Positions 38,701 through 43,535 of a stretch of 64,000 bases of DNA are shown here, in pieces (within the stretch, counting starts at the first letter, position 1; every line of letters starts with the position of its first letter). The DNA lies in the NCBI RefSeq assembly GCF_000003815.2, contig NC_049989.1, forward strand, positions 3,945,174 through 4,009,173, written 5' to 3'. The position numbers were made by a program, and so were the translations under genes. Origin of the DNA: Branchiostoma floridae. Lineage: Eukaryota > Chordata > Leptocardii > Amphioxiformes > Branchiostomatidae. The notes below the pieces were generated by a model. That model did no database searches and was not told the DNA's origin. It saw only the letters and a list, made by a program, of their open reading frames with translations.

Positions 38701-41027
38701 TCATGGCAATTAGTTTGAGATTGAAGGAATGATGGGTGCTCTGCAATAAGCTCACTTTCATGGTACATGCATGGGTCATGGGCCTTCCCGAAAATCATCA
38801 TTGTAATTTTAAAGGGATATAGATATGATAAAAGGCTTTACAATAAAGTTGAAGCAAGTATTTTTATCAGACTGAAATAAAAGCTGAATCCTGGGTGACA
38901 CTTACCCTCATGACTTCATACAACTCCCTGTCGATGGCATCCATGATCAAGTCTGCTGCGTCCAGTTTGGGTATGAAGCGAGGACTCTCAGGTTCATCTG
39001 CCATCTCTTCCAGGTCAGATGCAATGTCTGAAAAACAGTTATAGTTAAGTTAAGTGTTATAAACTGGGTCAAGACTCAATCATTTTTATTCAAACTGGGA
39101 GTTTTTATGGAGGTCCTTGATGCAAAATATGCCCATAACATATTAGTAAAGTCAGGACAACCACTCTACTCAGGAGACTAATAGTAATAAAATATTTTCT
39201 ATGTGGACAGGTAGTAACTATACACAGCTTGTTGTAATCCATAGGGAAAAACATCTGAGGCCCTCAAATATTGAGGGACTACCACATTGACCAGGTGCAT
39301 GGTCCTTCTGTAGAGGTCACTTGAACAAGGTTTGACTGTAATCATACATGTAAGCTGGGATGATACTGGCAGTTTGGTGGGTCTGTTAGCATGTCTGAAT
39401 CAACACTGACCTGACAGCTTGTCTCTCAACTGGTGAAGTGTGGATTATTGTTTATACACAGGAACAAGTGTTTGTTAGGTTGACTAACACCAAACAACCT
39501 TTAAACCACAGACCAAAAGTTTGAAATTCCATGCTGATTCAAACTTTGAAACTTTGACACAGAATCTGTGAACCATTTGAAAACAAGAACCTTGAAGTAA
39601 GGCACATGTCTGCCTCAAATTTGTACAAACAAACTGTTCTACTTCTAGTCTTACCTGGCATCATTTTCTTACCTTTTCAGCAAACACCTGACAATCCAGG
39701 GCCTATTTTCTAAAGTTATAATGTAACAGAAAGCAAAGGTATCTTTTCACAAGTCACAGAACGCAGGTAAAAAATCCCCAAAGCCACTGAAGACAGAATA
39801 CTTACTAACAGTTTACGACAAACTTCCGTTCTCTTACTTTTCAAATTCTTTACAACTGACGCTAATTTGTAGTGCCTCAGGCAATCTTAGTGTTAGACAG
39901 CACCTTAATTACAAGGAACAGGGAGCACTGTAACAGTACTAAGGGTTATCACTGGTATAATTGGTATCTCCTGTCTAAATAATCTTGTACCACCCAACTG
40001 TAATGGCGTATGTAAACATTATCTGTTTATACTAAATACGGAAGTTTCACTCTCGTGCACTTACTTCTTGAAAGTTTCCATCTATCGTTTCGTTTGGAAG
40101 TGTACGGACTATCCCTCATCCAAACCTTGTAATTTCTACTCATGATGACAACGTTTTCTCCAGACCATTAAATCTATAACTACCACTTGTAAAGACCTCA
40201 ATCTTGTGCGTCAGTTTGAAAAAGGTGGGAAAAGGTCAACAAGGTCATCAAAGCACTGAGCATGTGCAGAGCAAGGAACCATGGGACTGAACTGAAGCTG
40301 AGATTTGATTTCAGTTAAGAAAAGGCTGTCTATTTGAGAAGCAAAGGGAACTACACTAAAATGGAAATCTCTTTAATTCCTTTGACAAGTAACTGTACAA
40401 AATAGTAGCTCCAAGGCAAGGGCTTTGTTAGCTGCTCACGGGTCAATCTTCCCACTGGTATTTGCGGATCCTAGTCCGTTTGTGATGTATAGTGAGAGGG
40501 AATAAAAGAAGCAGTGTCTGGTTACGTCCACCCTACTCTACCCCCAACAGGTGGATAGTATTACGTTGTTGGCATGTCCACCTTTTCAGGACCACGTGCC
40601 ATTACTGTGCAAGCACAACTCAACAGAAGGGTGACAACCTGCAAGTCGTAAGGAAAACAAACCATGAACCCTCCAAACCTATAAAACTGTCTGTGGAGAG
40701 CGTCTATCAACATGCAAAATTACTGAAGTCTGGGAGACGCTTTTCTACCTAAGCTTATAATTAGCTGTGTCGATTTGGTCTGACTTGGAGAACAAGAAAC
40801 AAACAAGCTCTAGCCATGGGAAGACAAAACTAACAAAACTAACAAAAAGAAAATGGTTTCCCACACACAATTACAATGTTTTTTTACTAATCCCTGGTGA
40901 GTGCTCTTAGCCCTCCAATAGAATAAAGACAGGACAACAAACCTGGATTAATGAGTTCATCCGTATTGTCCAGCGCGTCGTTCTCACTCCATTCCTCATC
41001 CCCCTCTGCGCCACTAACAGGATCCAT
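779..41027 (-). CDS. Giant coiled-coil protein with KRAP/ITPRID-like exon (3' incomplete, 36 coding exons)
   Basis: Exons in reading order: 41027-40943, 39027-38906, 38578-38347, 37757-37572, 37004-36939, 35965-34445, 33515-33416, 32655-32540, 31542-31456, 30329-30228, 24016-23926, 22875-20626, 18892-18739, 18319-18179, 16101-15989, 15407-15269, 14842-14672, 14207-14082, 13726-13544, 13228-13160, 13006-12944, 12235-12140, 11781-11680, 11357-11175, 10906-10775, 9806-9792, 8791-8571, 8133-8037, 7811-7707, 7272-7189, 6815-6619, 6111-6006, 5449-5231, 4793-4620, 3803-3746, 950-779. Every junction is GT-AG and in phase, giving about 2,690 codons (about 1,940 without the 2,250-base exon). The ATG at 41027 has a strong Kozak context (GACATGG). 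If the exon ending at 52498 is joined, an in-frame TAG lies five codons upstream. The N-terminal third is Ser/Pro/Lys-rich and probably disordered, the middle resembles the IP3-receptor-binding ITPRID family, and the C-terminal part is almost all coiled coil. The reading frame is open at 779, so the gene continues left. I do not recognise a vertebrate orthologue. A cytoskeletal or centrosomal scaffold role is only a guess from composition. Confidence 0.8.
1541..1669. repeat. Imperfect tandem duplication, ~84-bp period
   Basis: About 40 bases (CAAAAGGTGATTATC through GTTGTCTTG) recur at 1541-1583 and 1624-1669 with several substitutions. It is an old local duplication in intron sequence. Confidence 0.6.
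2064..2243. mobile_element. MITE with ~40-bp terminal inverted repeats
   Basis: The left end (GGCCAAGCAGAGTTTAGGCT, continuing to GGCTTTCTA) is mirrored at the right (TAGAAAGCC to GAGCCTAACCTCTGCTTGG). There is no coding capacity. It sits next to a related element at 2281-2515. Confidence 0.7.
2281..2515. mobile_element. Palindromic MITE, ends TCTCCAAGCAGAGGTTGG
   Basis: An 18-bp perfect end repeat at 2281-2298 and 2498-2515. Internal mirrored blocks (GGTACCATCCTGTTTCTAC at ~2341 and its complement at ~2420) mean most of it can fold back. It shares its terminal core with the neighbouring element at 2064, so both are one family in tandem. Confidence 0.75.
4267..4543. repeat. Tandem duplication, ~157-bp period
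   Basis: Two copies starting TCTGTGATTGCTTGGAAGAG / TCTGTGACTGCTTGGAAG and ending in CAAAAGTCA-AGCC. The second copy runs to within 80 bases of the exon ending at 4620. Confidence 0.7.
4795..4992. repeat. Three-copy tandem repeat, ~62-bp unit
   Basis: Units begin TCCTGAAG-GTAGACTAAC and end GAGAGACATG. Copies start near 4795, 4857 and 4920, the third being diverged. The first copy begins inside the splice acceptor and first bases of the exon at 4793, so the acceptor region itself has been duplicated. Confidence 0.75.
6880..6945 (+). repeat. Dispersed repeat family G, copy 1
   Basis: CAGGTACAGGTACAGTCCTG then GTCCAGAGGATCAGGTC. Its complement occurs at 57945-58010. Confidence 0.55.
7400..7608. 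mobile_element. MITE, ends CTCTCATAATTCCACCGG
   Basis: About 24-bp inverted ends (CTCTCATAATTCCACCGGGT on the left and ATCCGGTGGAATTATGAGAG on the right) enclose AT-rich non-coding sequence in an intron. Confidence 0.7.
8214..8424. mobile_element. MITE family A, copy 1
   Basis: Inverted ends TAATGCTAGTTTACCTTTAT and its complement, extending about 30 bp through GCGGGGTAACC. An inner mirrored pair is TGGTTTCAAA and TTTGAAACCA. Related to 9374-9600. Confidence 0.8.
9374..9600. mobile_element. MITE family A, copy 2
   Basis: Ends TGTAACGCTGGTTCACCTTT and complement, followed by the same ATCTGCGGGGTAACC core and the same inner GGTTTCAAAT pair as 8214-8424. The outermost bases differ between copies, so the subfamilies have diverged at the termini. 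Confidence 0.8.
9792..9806 (-). CDS. 15-base micro-exon (INSWK)
   Basis: Fifteen bases between a strong acceptor (CTGCTCTCCCAG) and a strong donor (GTAAGAG), in phase 0. The flanking exons also end and begin in phase 0 (10775 and 8791). Including it extends the rod by INSWK between LREQLTQ and EKVSDVEKL. Micro-exons this small are often regulated, for example in neurons; regulation here is inference. Chance occurrence of both sites with a phase-0 length is possible but unlikely. Confidence 0.6.
10775..15407 (-). CDS. Coiled-coil rod, first half (exons 16-25)
   Basis: Ten exons, almost all multiples of three in phase 0. That is a modular arrangement typical of rod proteins. The translation is dense in E, K, R, Q and L with heptads throughout, for example DLEECKRQLEESQLDKGDAV, LEAELHEKDKLNRKLQETVY and ARQEERMAEQLAEMEQRIL. 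Prolines are absent in most exons apart from TRPSSRQ in the first. Individual boundaries are supported by GTAAGx/GTCAGx donors. The acceptor before 14842 has a pure C homopolymer as its pyrimidine tract. No motor or catalytic motif is seen, so this is probably a dimeric scaffold. Confidence 0.8.
11024..11053. repeat. Truncated MITE family C end
   Basis: AACCACCGCAAACATTTCTG followed by CATTTACAGTA matches the terminal ~30 bases of 31806-32001. A poly-A stretch precedes it. Confidence 0.6.
11427..11595. mobile_element. MITE family B, copy 1
   Basis: Ends AGGGCTGTCTCCA and TGGAGACAGCCCT, with the internal conserved block CATCCCAACAAGCAA-TTTCC. Matches 14345-14537. Confidence 0.75.
12738..12915. 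mobile_element. pogo/Tigger-like MITE with TA duplication
   Basis: Flanked by TA on both sides; ends CAGTAAAAGCCATTTAATTG and CAATTAAGCGGCTTCTACTG are inverted over about 23 bp. TA target duplication plus CAGT ends fit the Tc1/mariner-pogo superfamily. It lies 29 bases from the exon ending at 12944. Confidence 0.75.
14345..14537. mobile_element. MITE family B, copy 2
   Basis: Left end GGCAGTCTCCAGCTTTGAAT (diverged) and right end TCCTGGAGACAGCCCT, with the same CATCCCAACAAGCAAGTTTCC-type core (first 20 bases shown at 11540 in the sister copy). Confidence 0.7.
14925..15020. repeat. Dispersed repeat family D, copy 1
   Basis: Begins GCCTGATTAACTCTCGCTTA and ends CAGAGTATGTGTTACACAGA. Two other members are at 45340-45415 (3' part) and 46335-46440. 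There are no inverted ends, so it may be SINE-like, but no tRNA-type A/B boxes were identified with confidence. Confidence 0.55.
15989..18892 (-). CDS. Exons 13-15: linker into the coiled coil
   Basis: Exons 18892-18739 (SSRLGAMGPSEGG, then a VSASMPDVSAISVSSD segment), 18319-18179 (GGRYRSYEDINSTMVPRTE, then heptad-like LRDAEQGLRDAQ) and 16101-15989 (VLSEMREIQESLKNKRSEV). The first enters in phase 2, so it can follow either the exon ending at 20626 or the one ending at 23926. The change from Ser-rich to heptad pattern marks the start of the rod. The 16101 exon is bordered by a 2.2-kb intron containing a tandem duplication. Confidence 0.75.
16122..16445. repeat. Tandem duplication, ~187-bp period
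   Basis: Two diverged copies ending TTTTCTTTGACAAATACACA then CATGCTG, at about 16122-16258 and 16312-16445. The duplication lies in the intron directly upstream of the exon at 16101. Confidence 0.7.
19068..19327. repeat. Tandem duplication, ~134-bp period
   Basis: CACATTCAAATACAGAGGGT and CACATTCAAATACAAAGGGT begin two copies, each ending AACTAAAAGGTCTAATGACA. Confidence 0.7.
20205..20535. repeat. Tandem duplication, ~180-bp period
   Basis: Copies start GCACGCAAAATATGCAGACA and CACGCAAAATATGCAGACAA and each contains CCAGGACATTG/CAGGACATTGC and TTTTACATCA. It abuts the donor of the KRAP-like exon at 20626 and explains the 140-codon plus-strand ORF here. Confidence 0.75.
20626..22875 (-). 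CDS. KRAP/ITPRID-like exon (IP3-receptor-interacting domain)
   Basis: A 2,250-base exon, an exact multiple of three, entered and left in phase 2. Around 22530-22230 it encodes DVDYMLRIRSA, then SSFDSSGTVSDLLEH, then a ~10-residue spacer, TLVELGFGG and EIPVRFLPS. This matches the SGTVS-ELLE, LGFG and P-x-RF landmarks of the KRAP/ITPRID/TESPA1 IP3-receptor-binding region. Known members tether IP3 receptors, and KRAP links them to actin. Upstream is an RRQSLMRRL basophilic phospho-site motif and an acidic run (NDDDDDVFESP). Downstream is a KQKSLPTNLETLPE segment resembling a conserved SQSLPT motif in KRAP. The rest is Ser-rich and disordered. There is no in-frame ATG between the acceptor and codon 22841, so an upstream exon is needed. 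The acceptor (GGCTTGCGCAG) has its T-rich tract rather far upstream. Family assignment is from motif memory, not a search. Confidence 0.75.
23926..24023 (-). CDS. Exon 11 with possible alternative start codon
   Basis: The exon reads ADNERETEVVSDVEDSPKHA and ends in phase 2 at the donor CAG/GTAATA. The acceptor at 24017 (T-rich tract then CACCATGGCAG) overlaps an ideal Kozak start, CACCATGG, at 24023. The ATG is in the same frame as the spliced reading. The site can act either as an internal exon (after 30228) or as the first codon of a shorter protein starting MADNERETE, just upstream of the KRAP/ITPRID-like exon. Confidence 0.65.
24805..25033. mobile_element. Possible MITE, ends TTGTGTTTCCTGTTTC
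   Basis: TTGTGTTTCCTGTTTC near 24805 is mirrored by GAAACAGGAAACACAA near 25018. Inner GGTAGGTAGGG blocks occur twice. AT-rich surroundings hold no gene. Confidence 0.5.
25183..25882. mobile_element. 700-bp TIR element with TA-flanked 22-bp perfect ends
   Basis: GAGTCCATTCCAAGACACCA at the left is matched by its exact complement at the right, bounded by TA on each side, consistent with a Tc1/mariner-type non-autonomous element. The interior is AT-rich with several ATGGTAAA-type repeats. The 83-codon ORF within shows no transposase motif. Confidence 0.7.
26298..26493 (-). CDS. Candidate alternative exon of the giant gene
   Basis: A 196-base open stretch with acceptor TTCTGTGCAG and donor AG/GTAAAC. 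It enters in phase 1, compatible with the exon ending at 30228, and leaves in phase 2, compatible with 22875 or 18892 but not with the exon at 24016. If real, it would be an alternative to the 24016-23926 exon. The translation is Ser/Thr/Gln-rich and disorder-like (LSGQGDPISPLAESLPQQ). It lies about 240 bases from the divergent start codon of the nested PHD/SGNH gene. Confidence is limited because no homology is recognised. Confidence 0.4.
26733..29123 (+). CDS. PHD finger + SGNH-like protein, probable domesticated CR1-type ORF1
   Basis: A single 796-codon ORF; ATG at 26733 has a strong context (GAGATGG). Residues ~29-83 are a PHD zinc finger: CGKC, CGGC, WFHSHC and CYTC supply the C4HC3 ligands. 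A leucine-heptad coiled coil follows (DRVVSLEAANTQLNERVARL). An SGNH-hydrolase-like fold comes next: LLIGDENIKG in place of block I GDS, LHIGMNDV for block III, and AGLYQSNGRLLN where active enzymes have D-x-x-H. The nucleophile Ser is thus Glu, and the expected catalytic Asp/His are Ala/Tyr, so esterase activity is unlikely. The last ~250 residues are Pro/Gln/Met/His repeats (M-G-Q, V-R-Q-P). PHD plus esterase is the known ORF1 architecture of CR1-like retrotransposons, but no reverse transcriptase follows, and the long intact frame suggests a host gene. It is antisense within an intron of the giant gene. DNA/histone binding is inferred. Confidence 0.8.
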   Translation: MAANDRKLACEESTSQLDSCGDAYTNRICGKCSRENDDDDSFIQCGGCKTWFHSHCSGLLENLLDDLVDCGEKDYICYTCLQLRNKGKRQKTTKQGKSQSLRVTKEKRETHNQYDLVNGTAKNGQETTNRRSGKLETVTQSASEKCKRNVPVGQSQGFHTENNVTSATFIRALTDRVVSLEAANTQLNERVARLELELSKMSTVCQVENGDAKTDFCYTNPTNASSTDFETETVQSECAIPTEYMFRDYQVQSLSHPDSLNENASAAVINENVEERNDDHVCAKQAPLKHSHPAAMVSHPKTSINHPDDDEEQAEILLIGDENIKGIQPLMLHKDLKLAKHSAQIIQDAALCLKNTHYTRLKCLILHIGMNDVRMTRSTDDVVHNYDVLISKAQKKYPSACIVLSLIPPWREISLMYKRKQVNDFLWDISTTIATAVCVDNENLGTERPILIKAGLYQSNGRLLNAYGTALLGSNLKKAVDAAIELGNKEAPQTVLHDDVIETDIKQQSGTLANRECVATTSQGSIQQHMSIEAQAIPRPSNKLSPGFVSYTDTGDGSFPWGHAVPNVVSSGPPTGPAHNLQHPTTYMMCPQPHPYPPLQPSPVQAITITQAPPVQQIPARQHVPMGRPSPQMVTPVHAVPIQPAVFTQGQTVQHQPTPMHQPTYGPPLHGRPMFAAHRQQSRPVKSMPMVHTTSIQHAPIGQAIPMQRPSPIPPTSHGQTAPMGQLLQMRQPTTMRHPTPMGQSPPIPQPRPMGQLLHVRQPLHLGQPLHVGQPTPIQPARQPVNAEWAMTGMHP
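29124..30227. other. 3' UTR of the PHD/SGNH gene and intron of the giant gene
   Basis: AT-rich. No reverse-transcriptase or endonuclease reading frame follows the SGNH ORF, which is relevant to its status as a domesticated gene. Confidence 0.55.
29911..29930 (+). terminator. Polyadenylation signals of the PHD/SGNH gene
   Basis: Two AATAAA hexamers (in CTAATAAAGC and CAAATAAACA) lie about 800 bases after the stop. The intervening AT-rich 3' UTR has no open frame. This is the first clear paired signal on the plus strand, so it is the likely 3' end. Confidence 0.45.
30228..33515 (-). CDS. Exons 7-10 of the giant gene, two further RTE repeats
   Basis: Four short exons: 33515-33416, 32655-32540, 31542-31456 and 30329-30228. 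The first two carry degenerate copies of the RTE-EF repeat (CRTEEYNDRFRRMM and SVRTDTVRDRFQEI). The third is acidic then basic (FELSEAESEKPQKRHA). The fourth reads ALEDGLSDFESVKAYPSRTP, then an acidic end. Donors are GTAAGT, GTTTGT, GTAGGA and GTAGGA. All phases match the neighbours, which is the main support for these small exons. Confidence 0.7.
31806..32001. mobile_element. MITE family C with TA-flanked ends and 'CCGCGAAC' repeats
   Basis: TACTGTAAATGCA at the left is mirrored by TGCATTTACAGTA at the right. Internally, CACCGCGAACTTAAA-type units are repeated four or more times in both orientations. Related pieces lie at 11024-11053 (right end only) and 59658-59852. Confidence 0.75.
32220..32453. 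mobile_element. MITE family E, internally deleted copy
   Basis: TGGCCACACTAATTTAATTT at the left and TTAAAATGGTGTGGCCT at the right match the ends of 49829-50198 and 53944-54301. The interior is shorter and unrelated. Confidence 0.65.
32830..32915. repeat. LINE-like 3' end
   Basis: CTTAGCTCAATGAGGCATGA then GTACAATAAAGG, ending in an ATC-type microsatellite. This form is typical of the 3' tails of CR1/L2-type elements, which carry short tandem repeats instead of poly-A. No coding part remains. Confidence 0.4.
33659..33837. mobile_element. pogo/Tigger-like MITE, copy 1
   Basis: Left TATAGTAAAACTTGTACCAG and right CTTTTTGACTGTA with internal GGACCACCTGGCC repeats. Related to 47764-47942 and 39240-39345. 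Confidence 0.55.
33963..34019. repeat. Two-copy 30-bp tandem repeat
   Basis: AGCTTCAAATTCAGACATGG then GATTTTA occurs twice, virtually identical. Confidence 0.8.
34445..35965 (-). CDS. Large exon 6: disordered region with RTE-EF repeats
   Basis: A 1,521-base exon open throughout, rich in Ser, Asp, Lys and Pro. It carries three copies of a short motif, roughly D-x-x-S-V/I-x-T-E-E/D-F-E-x-K/R-F-K/R-D/E. They lie at about 35813-35757 (SVRTEDFEKKFREI), 35573-35511 (SVATEEFESRFKD) and 35447-35379 (SIRTEEFEDKFKDL), with related copies in the next two exons. Further on are SP-rich basic stretches and a Glu-only run near 34490. Acceptor CCCCCACAG at 35966 is strong; the donor (AGAG then GTGCTT) at 34444 is weak and is the least certain boundary. 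Confidence 0.75.
36939..39027 (-). CDS. N-terminal Ser/Pro-rich exons 2-5 of the giant gene
   Basis: Four exons (39027-38906, 38578-38347, 37757-37572, 37004-36939), phase-consistent. The first has an amphipathic acidic segment (DAADLIMDAIDRELYEVM). The second has repeated proline-directed basic motifs (KSPARSS, PKSPSRTWSP, SSSPGRRKRPGK) typical of phosphorylated, microtubule-binding or disordered linkers. The third has an acidic run (DGEEEEDQYQDQ). No catalytic domain is visible. The SP/SPR motifs suggest kinase-regulated linkers, which is an inference. Confidence 0.7.
37884..37914 (-). pseudogene. Duplicated copy of the 5' end of exon 4
   Basis: About 30 bases equal to the first part of the exon at 37757 (forward TGTCCACGCTGCCTCCCGTT then CTGAC) recur 157 bases away, including an AG acceptor. 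No matching donor follows in frame nearby, so it is probably a dead duplicate. The flanking ACCTTCGAACACATTGATCT block is also repeated, at 37840 and 38104. Confidence 0.55.
37965..38075 (-). repeat. Dispersed repeat family F, copy 1
   Basis: ATACCGAATATCAATACAAT then CCATTCAGGCGTTCTTGAG. The same block, in one or other orientation, occurs at 61125-61285 and 63400-63560. The orientation is arbitrary. Confidence 0.65.
39240..39345. mobile_element. pogo/Tigger-like MITE fragment
   Basis: Right end AAGGTTTGACTGTA with GGTCCTTCTGTAGAGGTCAC, like 33659-33837. The left end is not recognisable. Confidence 0.4.
40065..40143 (-). CDS. Alternative first coding exon of the giant gene
   Basis: An ATG at 40143 (A at -3) opens 26 codons beginning MSSRNYKVWMRDSPYT. 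They end in an excellent donor (GTAAGTG) in phase 1, the same phase as the exon starting at 41027. Either can therefore join the acceptor at 39027 without changing frame. The two N-termini differ in character: acidic (MDPVSGAEGDEEW) versus basic and aromatic (RNYKVWMRDS, KRNDRWKLSR). The simplest reading is two promoters or alternative first exons. It could be a chance ORF, but the donor, phase and composition argue against that. Confidence 0.55.
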
Positions 41028-41609
41028 GTCGTAGACTAGTTAGAGGAGAAAACAGTGACATTAGTTCAGTTCATGTCAGTTAGTATCTTTTCAAATATCA
41101 TTATATAACATGCTTTGGCAAGTATCTTCTATAACTTTGAGTTTAGTGACAATTTCTTGCTCCCTTAAGATAATTTCTACTTTAAGGATTTACAATTGCC
41201 ATACAGCAACTTGTGAAAAATTGTATGCTTAGGTTTTGTGGTCACTGTTCCTTTTTAAAATAGTCACTCTTGGACATATTACAAAACAAGACCAGTGTTC
41301 TCACCAGGCCTTTTCAGCATAGCGGGCCGATACGCTGCGGGCTGGAAAAATGACGCTGTAAAACGCCCGCTACGCTGCTTTTTCATCCAGCGTAGCGGCA
41401 AAAAAATGGGGAATAAAAGAAAAATATCGTAGTAAAAATACATAGGCACGCGCCAAGCACGCGCCTTCGCTGTTTCAGGAAGTTATCAACTCGAAGGGAG
41501 GTGTTTTACAGCACCGGCCCGCCGTACCGCTGGCTCGCAGCCCCTCCCACCCCCTTGCGTTCCCGCGCGCGGAAATGTAAACACAGACGCGAGAGGGCCT
41601 TGCCCGCAC

Positions 41610-42060
41610 GTGATTAGCGGGGTGGGATCTCTCCCCGGAACAGCCGATGTGCATAAGGGAGCGGCGTTGATAAACAGAGGCTGTTACTCGCGGCAGTTGC
41701 GTCTTTCTTTTTCAGTACGGAAAATAGAAGCAATTATTTCTGACACATTTCTAGAGCAAGAACGGGTCGCGTTCCAAAATTTCCTGTTCTAAATTTTGCG
41801 TGTGCCGCCCTGCGTTCGTGCCAAAAAATAAAAATAAAATGAGTAGCGCGTGTGCTGCGAGTGATCAGTGGGGTGGGGTCTCTCCCCGGAACAGCCAGTT
41901 CCCGGGGAATGTCCTTATTTGGGAAGCTCGGTTGACCAACATAGGCTGTTACTGATAGTTGCGTAATTTTTATTTCAGCGCGGGAAATAGAATCAATTCT
42001 TTCCGACATAATTCTGGAGCAAGAGTGGGTCGCTTTCCCAAAATTCCTGTTCTAAATTTG
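41610..42060. repeat. Tandem duplication inside the 2.27-kb element
   Basis: GATCTCTCCCCGGAACAGCC and GGTCTCTCCCCGGAACAGCC start two ~200-bp copies, both ending TTCCTGTTCTAAATTT. Confidence 0.75.
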
Positions 42061-42448
42061 AAGCTCTGTATCGGCATTCGTAAGATACAAACCATCGTAA
42101 GTTTGTATGTAAAACCCGGGCGTTAGTTTCGCCGACAAGCCCCGTGTGGCCCCGCCCACAAACCGCCAGGGCAGTGTCGGCATCTTTCCAATTTGATCAA
42201 AGGGCCGCCGGCTATCAATCAAACGCGGCTGTTGTTTACGTTACAGTTTCAGTCATGTGCCGTGTGCAAGTTTACAGCGAACTTCATGCTACGTAATATT
42301 ACATTCCTTGGACCTTCTTTCCCACAGCGGTGCTTCTACGAAATATTTATTAGACTGTAACACTGAGTCCCACATGTTTTAAAGAATGGAATCTGACGCG
42401 GAATAGCGGTTTTTATCGGGTATTTTCTTGAAACATGTCCGTGGGAAT

Positions 42449-43102
42449 ACGGTCAGACTTTTTACCGGAAAACAGAGGAAAACACAGTTAAACACCGGAG
42501 AACACATGAAGGAGTGTATAATCTACTGAAATACAACTTATGTTTTGATGAGTAAACATGACAGGTCGCTATGGTTTGCCACAGAATAATCTACATATGG
42601 CCCTGGAATGAAGAAATCGTCAGAAAATGCATGAGACTACGGCCCGGACCGCCGCCGCCACCCGGCGGACTGGACGTGCTAATTGTGCAAAATTATGTAA
42701 CGTTGACGGCTAGAAGAAGCAAGCTTTATTAAGAAATACAGAAAACAGATCCTTATCACAATCCGAGTAGATTCATATATATATCTATGCCAATGTAAAA
42801 CAGATTTTTGCACTGAAGTTTGGTAGGTATCAGCTGTCTTGTTGTGAAAGTATCAGACCCCGCTAAACAAACATGTATTCTGCAATGAAAACAAACATGG
42901 CCGCCGGGTGGCAGCGGTCCGGCCCGTTTTCTGACGATTTCTTCATTCCAGGGCCATATGTAGATTATTCTGTGGCAAAACATAGCGACCTGTCATGTTT
43001 ACTCATCAAAACATACTGTATTTCAGTAGATTATACACTCCTTCTTGTGTTTTCCGGTGTTTAACTGTGTTTTCCTCTGTTTTCCGGTAAAAAGGCTGAC
43101 CC
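42449..43102. repeat. Large inverted repeat (arms ~210-225 bp, loop ~220 bp)
   Basis: Left arm 42449-42675 and right arm 42894-43102 are near-perfect complements, for example GGCCCTGGAATGAAGAAATC on the left and GATTTCTTCATTCCAGGGCC on the right. They may be two oppositely oriented insertions or the ends of a nested element. Confidence 0.85.
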
Positions 43103-43429
43103 CGTGGGAATATCGTCTAAACTCTAACGGTGAGGCGGCGACGCAGGGAGACCGTCAACAACAGTCGTACGGTACGGCGGCTAACAGCGATACTAGCGCT
43201 ATAAACAAGCGCTTCAACTTCGGATGGCAACCAGGACAATATTTTTAAGTACTGTTGAGCTGAGTAAAGTTTGTTGTTTATGAGTTTTTAGTTGTCTGTG
43301 AAGCTTTGACCCGAAATATTGTTACGTCAAAGTCAAACTGCTGAAGACAAGTTTAAGTGACTGCTGCGATTATCGTAGATATGGCCCTAAAAAAAATGAT
43401 AAAATAAGCCTTCTCAATAGCCTAAAATG

Positions 43430-43463
43430 CAAGAGCTTCCGGGGGGCTTCGCCCCCCTGGGTC

Positions 43464-43494
<31 letters not shown>

Positions 43495-43535
43495 CGGGGG
43501 CCTTCGGCAGCCCCCGGACCCCTGCCCGACGCTGT
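43430..43535. repeat. Cluster of GC hairpins
   Basis: Successive palindromes: GGGGGGCTTCGCCCCCC, GGGGCTCTGCCCC and CCGGGGGCCTTCGGCAGCC. They lie just inside the right end of the 2.27-kb transposon. Confidence 0.75.
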
